DNA of 64,000 nt from JAUUSJ01 sp051880475. Its GTDB lineage: Bacteria; Bacillota; Clostridia; Lachnospirales; Lachnospiraceae. How positions within the stretch are numbered: the first letter of the stretch is position 1; each line of letters opens with the position of its first letter. The position numbers were made by a program, and so were the translations under genes. Positions 52,421-61,281 of the stretch are shown here, piece after piece. The notes under the pieces were generated by a model, which was not told where the DNA came from, did no database searches, and saw only the letters and a list, made by a program, of their open reading frames with translations. The stretch lies in contig JBJEOA010000059.1 in NCBI GenBank assembly GCA_051880475.1, positions 27,501 to 91,500 of the forward strand. Reading direction: 5' to 3'.

Positions 52421-53728
52421 TTATTTATTCATTTCATAGTACTTCAACATAATATCTGTAATATTATACTTTATCAAATCACATACATTATCACTATTTA
52501 ATACCATATCATTATGTGGACACCCTCCCATACAAATTGGTAATAACGAGCAGTTTAAACACTTTTCATTCTCAATTGGATTTCTTCTTAGCCAGATACC
52601 ATTTTTATAACCTGTCACATCAAATAGTTCATCTACAATATTACCAACTGCATTCTGTACATTTCCAACTTCATTCCAACATTTATACAAATATCCTTCT
52701 GGATCAATCACAAATGAATTCATTAGTTCAGCACAACAATAGTTTAACTTTACCTCTGGATAGGGAAATTCATTATACTCGCTAAAACCATATTTTTCTA
52801 ATACTTTATAATAATGTAACAGTTTAACAGCAAATTCCCCATTATTATAACAATCTGATTCTATTGTTCTACATACATCAGTATATGCAGTTACCTGTCC
52901 AAAAGTAATTTTTACTTTCTTACTATGAAGTTGTTCTGATAAAATAGAAATAAGTCCCTCAACTTCCATATCATTATTTTTATCAACATTTATTCTTAAT
53001 ACAACTTCAATTTCATTTGTATCAATCAATTTATTAACATTCTCTATTAACAAATCAAATGTACCTATTCCAGCCTTATTCACACGTCTTTTATCATGTA
53101 TCTCTGGTGGGCCATCTATTGTAATCTGTATTCCTCTCACACGATATTTTATGAGTTTATTTATTGTATCATCATCAAGAAGAGAACCATTTGAAATAAT
53201 AAAAGCATTATACTCAATTCCTTTTTCCTCACATATTTTCAAAAATTCTTCTGAAAGTGAATATAAAAGTTCTTTCGCCAAAAGAGGCTCTCCACCGTAC
53301 CATGAAATACTTAGGTTTTTCAGATGATCAGATTGATATTTTACAAAATCTATCATTTTATCTGTAACATGCTTTTTCATTATTCCTGGTTTGCTTGTTT
53401 CATAACAATATATACACTTAAAATTGCATGCGAGCGTTGGCGCAATAGTTAATCCCAGTGATTCTGTATTATATTTTTGAAAATTTCGTTTTGTATAGAG
53501 TTCCATTAACTCATCATATTCATCAGGAATAATAAACATTCCTTCACAAGCAGCCTCATAGCATTCTTCTAATTCTTCAGGAATAGTATCAGATGATAAG
53601 TCTGCCAGCGCTTGCATTAACTGCTCATATTTATCATCAACAACTGCCAAACCACAACTATAACTATTAAATGCTAACTTTTTTCCATCTGGGGCAACAA
53701 AATATTCGTTAAATCTAGATGCTTTCAC
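52421..53728 (-). CDS. Radical SAM/SPASM peptide maturase
   Basis: A 435-residue radical SAM enzyme that should modify peptides A-D. The SAM cluster motif C-x3-C-x2-C (CNFKCIYCYE) is at C101-C108 and SWYGGEPLL follows. The C-terminal SPASM region has YCCAELMNSFVIDPEGYLYKC (shown in part as DPEGYLYKCW) and CLNCSLLPICMGGCPHND for auxiliary clusters; the N-terminal 95 residues suit a peptide-binding (RRE-like) domain. The GTG at 53728 has GAGGAG 7 bases upstream and is preferred over an ATG at 53743 without a site. No transporter or protease gene is nearby. Confidence 0.9.
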   Translation of the reverse strand: MKASRFNEYFVAPDGKKLAFNSYSCGLAVVDDKYEQLMQALADLSSDTIPEELEECYEAACEGMFIIPDEYDELMELYTKRNFQKYNTESLGLTIAPTLACNFKCIYCYETSKPGIMKKHVTDKMIDFVKYQSDHLKNLSISWYGGEPLLAKELLYSLSEEFLKICEEKGIEYNAFIISNGSLLDDDTINKLIKYRVRGIQITIDGPPEIHDKRRVNKAGIGTFDLLIENVNKLIDTNEIEVVLRINVDKNNDMEVEGLISILSEQLHSKKVKITFGQVTAYTDVCRTIESDCYNNGEFAVKLLHYYKVLEKYGFSEYNEFPYPEVKLNYCCAELMNSFVIDPEGYLYKCWNEVGNVQNAVGNIVDELFDVTGYKNGIWLRRNPIENEKCLNCSLLPICMGGCPHNDMVLNSDNVCDLIKYNITDIMLKYYEMNK

Positions 53729-53757
53729 TGTATTTCTCCTCATACTGTCTTTTTTAT

Positions 53758-53786
53758 TTTATACGTAAGTATAATATCACATTCAA
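53758..53786 (-). promoter_or_regulatory. Candidate promoter of the RiPP cluster
   Basis: On the minus strand TTGAAT (53781-53786) and TATAAA (53758-53763) are 17 bases apart, 30 bases before the maturase start. Confidence 0.55.
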
Positions 53787-53792
53787 TTGACT

Positions 53793-53985
53793 TTATTTAT
53801 CATTCTTTTTAATATATTTACCTGATTTTATATGTTTATATTTAAGTTTTTCTAAACCGCGTGGAATTGCCCAAGTATTTTCAAATTTCACTTCACCCAA
53901 AATACCTCCCTGCAACATAATATATTCATTCTTCGCTTATTTTCCATTCGATTGCAACTTCTGAAATTTTTATATACTCGTTCAT
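53793..53985 (-). pseudogene. Frameshifted small excisionase-like HTH gene
   Basis: An ATG at 53985 opens MNEYIKISEVAIEWKISE, the start of a small MerR/excisionase-like DNA-binding protein. A stop follows after 19 codons. In shifted frames the sequence continues with an ILC-type recognition stretch, then GEVKFENTWAIPRGLEKL and IKSGKYIKK, the usual end of this family. Two frameshifts (near 53930 and 53900) would restore one protein of about 64 residues. It lies between the maturase and the regulator fragment. Confidence 0.6.
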
Positions 53986-54031
53986 TACTTATCTCTGTAT
54001 AACTCTAAAGCAAATGCACTAACTTTATTTT

Positions 54032-54060
54032 ATTATAATCTATCATTTGAACAATGTTAA
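54032..54060 (-). promoter_or_regulatory. Candidate promoter upstream of the HTH pseudogene
   Basis: On the minus strand TTAACA (54055-54060) and TATAAT (54032-54037) have a 17-base spacer. It could drive the HTH remnant and contribute to the maturase transcript. Confidence 0.55.
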
Positions 54061-54216
54061 TTCGAATAATTCTAAAATTCTAGTTTGACTTCCAATCCCC
54101 TCCTAATATATTGTTTTGGTTCATTACAGTAATTATAGTTTATTTTTTTCATTTATTCAAGTCTTTTCTATAATAATACACAAAAAATTACACAGAAGAT
54201 GATAATAGTTATCATC

Positions 54217-54486
54217 CTAATCCATAAGTCCATTTACTGTACTTAAAACATACCCCTGATGTTCCTTACTGTATATAATAATCCTATTTTCTGTTCCATT
54301 TACTCTTTCTTCCGCCAAAAAGTTTCGAATATCATCTACATCTCGCTGTATTGATCTTTCAGCAACATGAAATCGATTGGCTTCATAAGCTTTATTCAAG
54401 ACTTTTCCCTCCATTAATCTTGTGAAGATGCTTAAAATACGCAAGTTTTTAGGCACTTTTGTCTCTAATTGTTGTAGTGAATTCAT
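54217..54486 (-). CDS. WYL-type regulator HTH domain without its WYL domain
   Basis: An 89-residue protein with a winged-helix DNA-binding domain (residues about 15-75, HVAERSIQRDVDDIRNFL as recognition region). It aligns with the first 80 residues of the full WYL regulator at 62658-63608 (VSERSIQRDIDDIREYF) but stops before the ligand-binding WYL domain. It has an excellent AGGAGGGAGG site. It may be a short functional repressor or a truncated gene. A hairpin overlaps its end (54198-54216). It is placed directly upstream of the RiPP genes in the same direction. Confidence 0.7.
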   Translation of the reverse strand: MNSLQQLETKVPKNLRILSIFTRLMEGKVLNKAYEANRFHVAERSIQRDVDDIRNFLAEERVNGTENRIIIYSKEHQGYVLSTVNGLMD

Positions 54487-54700
54487 AATTAAATCCTCCC
54501 TCCTAAAATATCGCTTTTCGTCATTTACTATTAGGTGGTTTTAGATTATCATTTTTTTCTACTTAAGTTGTGAAAATCATTTTTGTCAGTTTTGATAGGT
54601 ATATATTATATTAAGTCTCAAAACAGTAGTTATCTTTTGAGTATGAGAACCGAAATTTTTTCAAAAAAAAGAACAGACTTTCTTGCCTGTTCTTTTATTA
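54331..54700. repeat. Direct repeat, right copy
   Basis: This contains the 5' half of the regulator gene and the hairpin GAACAG/CTGTTC; it matches 50862-51110 in the same orientation. The two copies bracket the RiPP cluster and its HTH remnant, about 3.5 kb. Confidence 0.85.
54663..54696 (-). terminator. Terminator downstream of the kinase-STAND gene
   Basis: AAAAGAACAG (54667-54676) pairs with CTGTTCTTTT (54687-54696), followed on the minus strand by a run of eight T. Confidence 0.85.
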
Positions 54701-54757
54701 CTTTAATTACTCTAATCACTGTAATCTTGTTCTCTTCTATCCCTTAATTTTTCTTTC

Positions 54758-57700
54758 CTATCTCTTAAATTCTATATTTTGGTGCTGATATGTATCCGAG
54801 AACCATTTCAGTTCATCGCTAAACCCATGCAAACTGGAATCTTTTTTTAATAGCGGAACTAATCTTTCATATATGCCAATGACGTCATCTATATTTTTAT
54901 CTGATATTGCCCCATGAAGCTTTTGTGAAAAAACAGTAAGTAATATTTTATAGTCACCTTCTACATATTTTTCCATATCATACAAGAAACCTTTTTCCTG
55001 ATTTATATCAATTGAAATTATGATTGCGATGATATAAATTATAAAACCTTCTCTTTCCCAGTCTGCTGCAATTAAATAATATGCACAATCTGCTAGTTTC
55101 CGCCTAAAATCATCTACTTTTTGTTCTTTCTCTTTTTCTTCACATATTTCAAAAAAATACTCAATTGCTTTATAATAAAGCTTTAGTGTATTCTTCTTAA
55201 TTTCTTTCGCATTTTCTAATTTAAAATAACACTCAAGCTGATCAAAAGCAATATTCCAATACTTATCGAAACTACTAAACTCATATTTATACAATATAGG
55301 TTCAAGCAATCCAAGCAACGAACAATAACATTTTTCCTGCATCTTATAATTATCCACATATTTATATTGTTTGGCAGCATCTTCCCATATCTCAATTTGC
55401 TCTTTTAATGATTTTCCAGCTGCATTTTTTTCTGCTAAATAATAATAATTGCATTTAGCCTTCTCCTTCAAATACGTCTCATCATCCAAATCGTCTGTAT
55501 AAGAATAATATTCTCCCAATATTTTATGTAGTAAACTACGCAAATACTCATTTTTCAAGTTTTCCGATTCATAGATTTCTTTTGCTTTAAGACAGTATTG
55601 TAGGACTTTCTCGTCTTGTTCAAAGCTATTTTCTACTAAAAGCTCGCTATATAATAATAAGATTAAAACATAGTATGATTTAAGTTGCTCTTTTTCTTCA
55701 CATATTTTCAAAATATAATCTAATAATTTTTCTTTCATTTTTTCACTACAGTCATTTTTCATTTTCCCATAATAATATAACGCTTTTTTTATTTTTTCTT
55801 CATCGCTACATAGAGAATTTATAAAATCGATTAAAAAATCAATATTCTCAATTGGTATTTCTTCTTCATCTGGAAACATCGATAAATATGTTACACAATT
55901 TTTCCAGTATTCCTTTTTCTTATCTTGAGAAGTTTCCAATTTATATAATCGATAATTAGCGGCAATCAGCCATTTTAAATGATATATGCGATAAGTTTTA
56001 CCGATATTAACTATATTGTATTGTATCAATTCTTCGGCATATTTTTGTGCTTCATTATATTTTTTCTCAAATATAAGTAAATCAATTAAATTACAGCACA
56101 CCCTATTTACCCATTGACTATACTTACCATTTAATAATCCTTTAAAACTTTTCATCGCATTATTACTATCCCCCATTTTAATATAAAGATTCGTAATACT
56201 GCTAAAAGCAAGATGATATGATTCATCACCTTTTTGATATGCCTCGTAATATAAATCGATAGCTTTTCTATACTCAAGTCTATTTTCGGCACTCTCCGCT
56301 AAATCTATTAGATTCATCCCTATTCTATAAGAATCATCTTCTCTCTCAAAAGAATCTATTATCTGTTGATAGCGATATGCTCTCTCATGGTCTATATAAT
56401 GATTCATTCTATACATATTTCCAAGGTCATTGTCATCCAAAAGTTCCTCTATTTCTTTTTGATTTTCCTCTATGCTCTCTTCCAACATGCCACATTCGTA
56501 TGCCCTTATTCCAGAGAAAAAATCCATCATTTGCTCATATAAATTTTCTCTTTCCGATAAATCCATTTGAGCTTTTGGTAAGTATTTTTCTGCATCATCG
56601 AATAAGCTTACTGCCATATCCAATATTGGATTCATGAATGTTTTATTATCCCATGTATATACACTCTTCATAGACGCTTCATCGAGTTCCATAGCCAAAT
56701 CAACACAGAACTTCGCCAAATAAGCGTAATCATCTGTATACGCCCTCGCTTGTTCATATGCTTGCTCTGCCAGCTTGCATATTCTAACTGCTTGTTCTTT
56801 CAAAAAAATATTTTCATCAAAATCACTCTCTTCATAAGATAATTCAAATATTTCATCATCTATATCAATCAGAGAAATTTTTTCTCTATAAATCATCTGC
56901 AATAAATGATGACATTCCCTATCATCTAAATTCAGACATATTTTTTCTGCTAAATTCACGTATGCTTCTTCATTCGTGATATATCTATGTCTAAAGTAAT
57001 AGACGCAAAATCTTGCATAAGCCAAATCATTTCCCCAAATACGCTGTATAAAATAATCTAATAATTTATTTCTCACCTCCTCTTCTACACTATTCGGAAG
57101 CTCTTCTAATAAATATTGCGTCATTGCATTTACAATAAGTGGACAATTTTCAGAGCTAGGTGACAGATGATTATATACCAAATCTAGTATAATCTGATGC
57201 AAAGAAATTTTGTGCGTTTTCTCGTCAAATTCAATCCATCCTCTGCGAATTAAATTTTCCAATTCATTTACACAATTTTCCACAGGACAATACTTAAGAA
57301 ATTTTTCTTTTTTCATCCGAATATATCCTAGTAATGATAAACTTCGAATTAACTCGCATTCTGCTTTTGAAAAATGAGAAAGATCAAATAATGCTAATAA
57401 ATGTTTATTAATACTCTCAGCTCTAAGTCTTTTATCCTTTCTATGCTTTATTCCAATTTCTTCAGTACTTGTAATTCCTTCCTTTTCCATTAAATTTTGC
57501 AAAAGAAACTTCGGTTTATCTCCTGTCATTCTCAAATATTTAGCAATTAGTTCAACCGTCATAGTATGCCTATCAACAAGCTCAATTATATTTTTTATCT
57601 GCTCTATTTCCTTTTGCGTATATTTCTCTTTATTATATCCTTTAAATAGTACGAGTAATTCTTCTATTTCTTCTATTTTTTCAACGTCAATCTGTGGATA

Positions 57701-59092
57701 ATTATAGTCACGGAAATCTTCTCTAGAAGTAATTAAAAAGCGACATGGACATTCCAATAACTTCTCAAGATTGTCATCCGCATCAACATCAAAATTATCT
57801 AGAATAATCAAGTCTCTCGGTATTGTCAATGATTTTAGTGCCTCTAATTTTCTCTTGAAATAATTCTCCTTTGACTCTTTTTCCTCTTGTTTTATTTTAT
57901 TAATGCGGATATCATTTCCACATACTGTCTCAATAATAGAGCCCGTAAATGATACGAAAATTATATTTCGATACTGCTGCATATTTTTATACGCATATCT
58001 CTTAGCAAGCTCTGTCTTTCCAATTCCTCCTATACCAGACAAAAATAAAACTTGCTTTCCTGATGCAAATACCTCTTTTATCCTTTCCATCTCTTCTTCT
58101 CGTCCAACAAAACATTCTGAGTGATATGTAAAATTATAGTATAAAAACTTATTTTTTACATCTGAGACTTCGATAAGCTTTTCTAATACTTCTATTAGAG
58201 AATCCATATTCTGATATCGATAAGAAACTGATGATGAAATTGTTTTATGTAGAAAATCATTTAATATACAAAAAAACTCTGGCTGATATCGCTCATCCTT
58301 TTTTTTCATAAGATTAAAATTATATCGACAGCTGATAGAACCATCCATTATATTTGGTCTTCTTCCAAATATTTTGTAAAATGCAATCGCCCCAATTGAA
58401 TATACATCTGTTGCCTCACATATTTTATTTTTATCTCCACGCACCAATTCAGGAGCAGAATAGCCATCCGAAAATGCCATCCGCACAGTTTTATTCTTTT
58501 TTATTTCCTCTTTTAATAATAAAGAATCAAAATCAAAAAGCACAATATGTTCCTTTGTCTCTGGAAGTAAAAATATATTTTCAGGCTTAATATCTAAATG
58601 TAATATTCCTTTATCATGATATTTTTTGATGATTTTACATAATGTCGATAATCGCTTAAATAGTGATTGCAGATTCTCATCAGTATCTAAGCGATAATCC
58701 TTTCCTTCTACGCATCCCATAACAGAATATAATGTATTATTATGGATAAAAATATTCACTGCCTCCACTGTTGAATTCATTAATCCTAAAGTTCTCTTTA
58801 AAAATACATTTTTCTCATAACCCTTGCGGAAGTTATCTTTTGCATCAGCAAACTTTTTTTCGTAGGAAAATGCTGCTATCAGCTCCCCTTTTTCATTCCT
58901 AGAAATATCCACATTATAAGGATAACATTCTTTTATTCTCACCCAATGCTTTTGTCCTAATTCATCCTCATATGAGGCAGTATATACAAGGCAGCTTGAA
59001 CCTCTTCCTATCTCTTCCTCTATGATATATTTATTATTTTCATTAAAGATTAGTTTATAGCCATTAATAAGCGATATTCTATTATCTAACAT
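54758..59092 (-). CDS. Protein kinase - STAND NTPase - repeat protein
   Basis: A 1444-residue multidomain protein with the build of a bacterial NLR-like signalling or immune protein. Residues about 20-310 are a Ser/Thr kinase (EEIGRGSSCLVYTA, catalytic HLDIKPENIFL near 166, DFDS in place of DFG, then SAPELVRG). A P-loop (LSGIGGIGKTELAKRYA) is near 352 and Walker B (DLIILDNFD) follows. A winged-helix-like region (about 560-650) and helical, TPR-like repeats (about 700-1444) complete it. DFDS instead of DFG is notable for the kinase. It is divergent from a 411-residue gene 121 bases away. Confidence 0.85.
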   Translation of the reverse strand: MLDNRISLINGYKLIFNENNKYIIEEEIGRGSSCLVYTASYEDELGQKHWVRIKECYPYNVDISRNEKGELIAAFSYEKKFADAKDNFRKGYEKNVFLKRTLGLMNSTVEAVNIFIHNNTLYSVMGCVEGKDYRLDTDENLQSLFKRLSTLCKIIKKYHDKGILHLDIKPENIFLLPETKEHIVLFDFDSLLLKEEIKKNKTVRMAFSDGYSAPELVRGDKNKICEATDVYSIGAIAFYKIFGRRPNIMDGSISCRYNFNLMKKKDERYQPEFFCILNDFLHKTISSSVSYRYQNMDSLIEVLEKLIEVSDVKNKFLYYNFTYHSECFVGREEEMERIKEVFASGKQVLFLSGIGGIGKTELAKRYAYKNMQQYRNIIFVSFTGSIIETVCGNDIRINKIKQEEKESKENYFKRKLEALKSLTIPRDLIILDNFDVDADDNLEKLLECPCRFLITSREDFRDYNYPQIDVEKIEEIEELLVLFKGYNKEKYTQKEIEQIKNIIELVDRHTMTVELIAKYLRMTGDKPKFLLQNLMEKEGITSTEEIGIKHRKDKRLRAESINKHLLALFDLSHFSKAECELIRSLSLLGYIRMKKEKFLKYCPVENCVNELENLIRRGWIEFDEKTHKISLHQIILDLVYNHLSPSSENCPLIVNAMTQYLLEELPNSVEEEVRNKLLDYFIQRIWGNDLAYARFCVYYFRHRYITNEEAYVNLAEKICLNLDDRECHHLLQMIYREKISLIDIDDEIFELSYEESDFDENIFLKEQAVRICKLAEQAYEQARAYTDDYAYLAKFCVDLAMELDEASMKSVYTWDNKTFMNPILDMAVSLFDDAEKYLPKAQMDLSERENLYEQMMDFFSGIRAYECGMLEESIEENQKEIEELLDDNDLGNMYRMNHYIDHERAYRYQQIIDSFEREDDSYRIGMNLIDLAESAENRLEYRKAIDLYYEAYQKGDESYHLAFSSITNLYIKMGDSNNAMKSFKGLLNGKYSQWVNRVCCNLIDLLIFEKKYNEAQKYAEELIQYNIVNIGKTYRIYHLKWLIAANYRLYKLETSQDKKKEYWKNCVTYLSMFPDEEEIPIENIDFLIDFINSLCSDEEKIKKALYYYGKMKNDCSEKMKEKLLDYILKICEEKEQLKSYYVLILLLYSELLVENSFEQDEKVLQYCLKAKEIYESENLKNEYLRSLLHKILGEYYSYTDDLDDETYLKEKAKCNYYYLAEKNAAGKSLKEQIEIWEDAAKQYKYVDNYKMQEKCYCSLLGLLEPILYKYEFSSFDKYWNIAFDQLECYFKLENAKEIKKNTLKLYYKAIEYFFEICEEKEKEQKVDDFRRKLADCAYYLIAADWEREGFIIYIIAIIISIDINQEKGFLYDMEKYVEGDYKILLTVFSQKLHGAISDKNIDDVIGIYERLVPLLKKDSSLHGFSDELKWFSDTYQHQNIEFKR

Positions 59093-59123
59093 TTTTCCCT
59101 CCGATTCATTTATAGATTATTTT

Positions 59124-59180
59124 TATTATATCATTTTTATATAGTAGATTGTAGAATTTATAGTACTTTCATAGTATAAT
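59124..59180. promoter_or_regulatory. Divergent promoter region of the kinase/411-residue pair
   Basis: The 121-base gap has a -10 box (TATAAT) on each strand, at 59124-59129 for the kinase gene and 59175-59180 for the plus-strand gene. Neither has a convincing -35 at the right distance. Confidence 0.4.
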
Positions 59181-59213
59181 GTCATTGATTATATATCTTA
59201 AGGAGGACTGATT

Positions 59214-60449
59214 ATGTCTGGCAATTTTGCTTTTTACAATAAAGAAAATATTGGGAATATTGATGCTGAGAATGATAATTACACCAATATTTTAGAATAT
59301 TTAAATAATCCTGCAAATTTTTGTTCTTTTTCAAAGGGACTTACAAAACTCATACAACAATATGGATATCAAGGTTTAGAAGATGATATTGATGCCAAAA
59401 CAAACTATATTCTTTTGAAACTATCAGAAATAAACGTATCTATAGCAAAAAGTACTATAAGAGATTGGTTTAATGATAAAAGACGACCTGCTTTTGCCTC
59501 TAACAGTCGTACTATTATGTTTCAAATCTGTTTTTCTCTTCAGACTTCCTTTTCTGATTTAAAACAGTTTTTCCACCATGTATACTTTGATAGGAATTTT
59601 AATTGCCATACTATAGAAGAAGCTGTATATTACTATTGTTTTAAACATGAGTTTCCCTATGCACACGCACTTAAGCTTATCTCAATAATTGATACCTATC
59701 CTGTTGAAAATCACTCTGACTCATCACCTAATGTTTTTACAGATGAAATTAAAGACCGTATTGACCATTGTTCTTCTGACGATGAATTACTCAATTTCTT
59801 CAAAGAAAATAAAGATATCTTTTATCAGTGGAATAAATCTGCCTTAAAATATATTAAAGAATATATTTCCCTAATTCGAGGAAAAAAGACGGATAAAACG
59901 GTAATTGAGGATTATAGAGCGGGAATCAATATTCTTCCCGAAGATATTGAAAATTGCAGTCTTGTCATACAGGAATATTTACTATCTAAAAGGATAGATG
60001 GCAGACTAGATTCGATTGCCTATAAACAGATAGATTCGATTGATTTTATGTTAGATCAAATACTTCATACAAATACGGGTATTAGCAAAGAAAGTTCCAT
60101 CTCCTATATTTTAAGAATAAATTTTCCAAGCAAAAAAACATTTTCGAATATTCTCAATAAATCTGATACATCTACTTCCTATGACTCTATACGAAAATGT
60201 CTTATTTTGTTGAAATTTTATCATTTCTGGGTTTCCCTGTCATTAAATCCTAATCTTATAGATATAGATAATGATATCTATAACATATATGATATATACC
60301 TTGAGGAGACAAATTCTCTTCTTACTTCATGCGGATATGAGGAATTATATTTAGGCAATCCTTACGATTGTCTTTTCCTTCAGGCTTCCAAAACAAAGTC
60401 TCCTTTATCCATTCTGAGAAATATCATAGATTCGATTGAATATGCCTAA
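59214..60449 (+). CDS. Unknown protein divergent from the kinase-STAND gene
   Basis: A 411-residue soluble protein with AAGGAGG 9 bases before the ATG. Residues about 70-110 (AKSTIRDWFNDKRRPAFASNSR) look like a helix-turn-helix, and the region FFHHVYFDRNFNCHTIEEAVYYYC is distinctive. The C-terminal half is helical with no catalytic motif seen. The divergent pairing with the kinase-STAND gene suggests a regulator or partner of it. I do not recognise a named family. Confidence 0.65.
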   Translation: MSGNFAFYNKENIGNIDAENDNYTNILEYLNNPANFCSFSKGLTKLIQQYGYQGLEDDIDAKTNYILLKLSEINVSIAKSTIRDWFNDKRRPAFASNSRTIMFQICFSLQTSFSDLKQFFHHVYFDRNFNCHTIEEAVYYYCFKHEFPYAHALKLISIIDTYPVENHSDSSPNVFTDEIKDRIDHCSSDDELLNFFKENKDIFYQWNKSALKYIKEYISLIRGKKTDKTVIEDYRAGINILPEDIENCSLVIQEYLLSKRIDGRLDSIAYKQIDSIDFMLDQILHTNTGISKESSISYILRINFPSKKTFSNILNKSDTSTSYDSIRKCLILLKFYHFWVSLSLNPNLIDIDNDIYNIYDIYLEETNSLLTSCGYEELYLGNPYDCLFLQASKTKSPLSILRNIIDSIEYA

Positions 60450-60487
60450 TCATTATATTTATTTACATAATCAATCCTATATTTTTC

Positions 60488-60607
60488 TTAGAAAGAAAGC
60501 TGCTGCAAAATATTGTTTAAATCTTCATTTTGCAACAGCCCTTTCTCCATCCACTCTGTCTCTAACGTTTCATTTTCATAAATTTTCTCAATCCTCTCTT
60601 TTTTCAT
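60488..60607 (-). CDS. Small protein paralogous to the gene at 62187-62435
   Basis: A 39-residue protein, MKKERIEKIYENE at its start, with AGAGAGGAGA 6 bases before the ATG. The first 20 residues align with the larger small protein at 62435 (RKKIIEKIYQNE, then EPEWM against ETEWM). The rest is short and Leu/Gln-rich. It has a near-identical promoter and palindrome upstream. It may be a truncated paralogue or an independent mini-protein. Confidence 0.6.
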   Translation of the reverse strand: MKKERIEKIYENETLETEWMEKGLLQNEDLNNILQQLSF

Positions 60608-60638
60608 AGCCTTTCTCCTCTCTAGTTTTATTATCCTT

Positions 60639-60671
60639 ATTATATCAACCTACAATGTCATATTTTGGCAT
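60639..60671 (-). promoter_or_regulatory. Promoter with palindromic operator, copy 1
   Basis: On the minus strand a TATAAT -10 (60639-60644) is preceded 11 bases upstream by a palindrome, ATGTCA-N5-TGGCAT as read on the plus strand (60655-60671), which covers the -35 position. The same arrangement is at 62467-62499. Confidence 0.6.
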
Positions 60672-60828
60672 TATAAATTTTTTTACTATCAAAATAAAAT
60701 ATTTTTAATCAGAGAAATTTTTCTCGATGAATAGAGGATATAGTTTCTTATTATAATAGAAATTATAGTTTATTGTATTAATTTATGTAACCATTTACCA
60801 TTAGATATTATATATTAGGGTGATGAAT

Positions 60829-61164
60829 ATGGATAATAACTATAATATCGGAGATAAGATTAAACAGTACCGCCATGCCAGAGGATTTTCTCAAGAGGAA
60901 CTTGCTTTTCGCGCCAATATTTCCTCTGTATATTTACGCCAAATAGAAAAGAATTATAAAAATCCTACTACTGTTACTATTTTTAACTTATGCAAAGCTC
61001 TATCGATTTCTCCCGCCAGTTTATTTGACGATGATATCTCTGTACCTCCTTCTACGACAGAACAGCAGATTTTAGCTTTTTTATCTAATAAGACGGAGAA
61101 TGAAAAAAAGATTGCATTAGAAATTTTAAAGACAGCTTTTAAACTTGACCCAAAACAAAATTAA
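60829..61164 (+). CDS. XRE-family transcriptional regulator
   Basis: A 111-residue repressor-type protein. Residues about 7-60 are a Cro/C1-type HTH (IKQYRHARGFSQEELAFRANISSVYLRQIE), and the rest is a short helical tail. The ATG at 60829 has AGGG 8 bases upstream. It lies about 160 bases from the palindromic operator of the small gene and could be the factor that binds it. A hairpin terminator follows. Confidence 0.85.
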   Translation: MDNNYNIGDKIKQYRHARGFSQEELAFRANISSVYLRQIEKNYKNPTTVTIFNLCKALSISPASLFDDDISVPPSTTEQQILAFLSNKTENEKKIALEILKTAFKLDPKQN

Positions 61165-61166
61165 AG

Positions 61167-61204
61167 AAAAGACGGATTCCTGCTAATGGATTCCGTCTTT
61201 TTAA
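61167..61204 (+). terminator. Terminator after the XRE regulator gene
   Basis: GACGGATTCC and GGATTCCGTC pair with one mismatch, flanked by A- and T-runs. Confidence 0.85.
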
Positions 61205-61281
61205 ATAGTTGACTATTTAGATGTTTAACGATTTAAATATTTAACTATATGTAACTAAAAGAAGCTTTGATTTTTATATTT

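Noticed and set aside
53986..54216. Additional short peptide gene after AGGAGGGG near 54110
   Set aside because: The frame has only about seven codons before a stop and lacks the leader motif of the precursor peptides.
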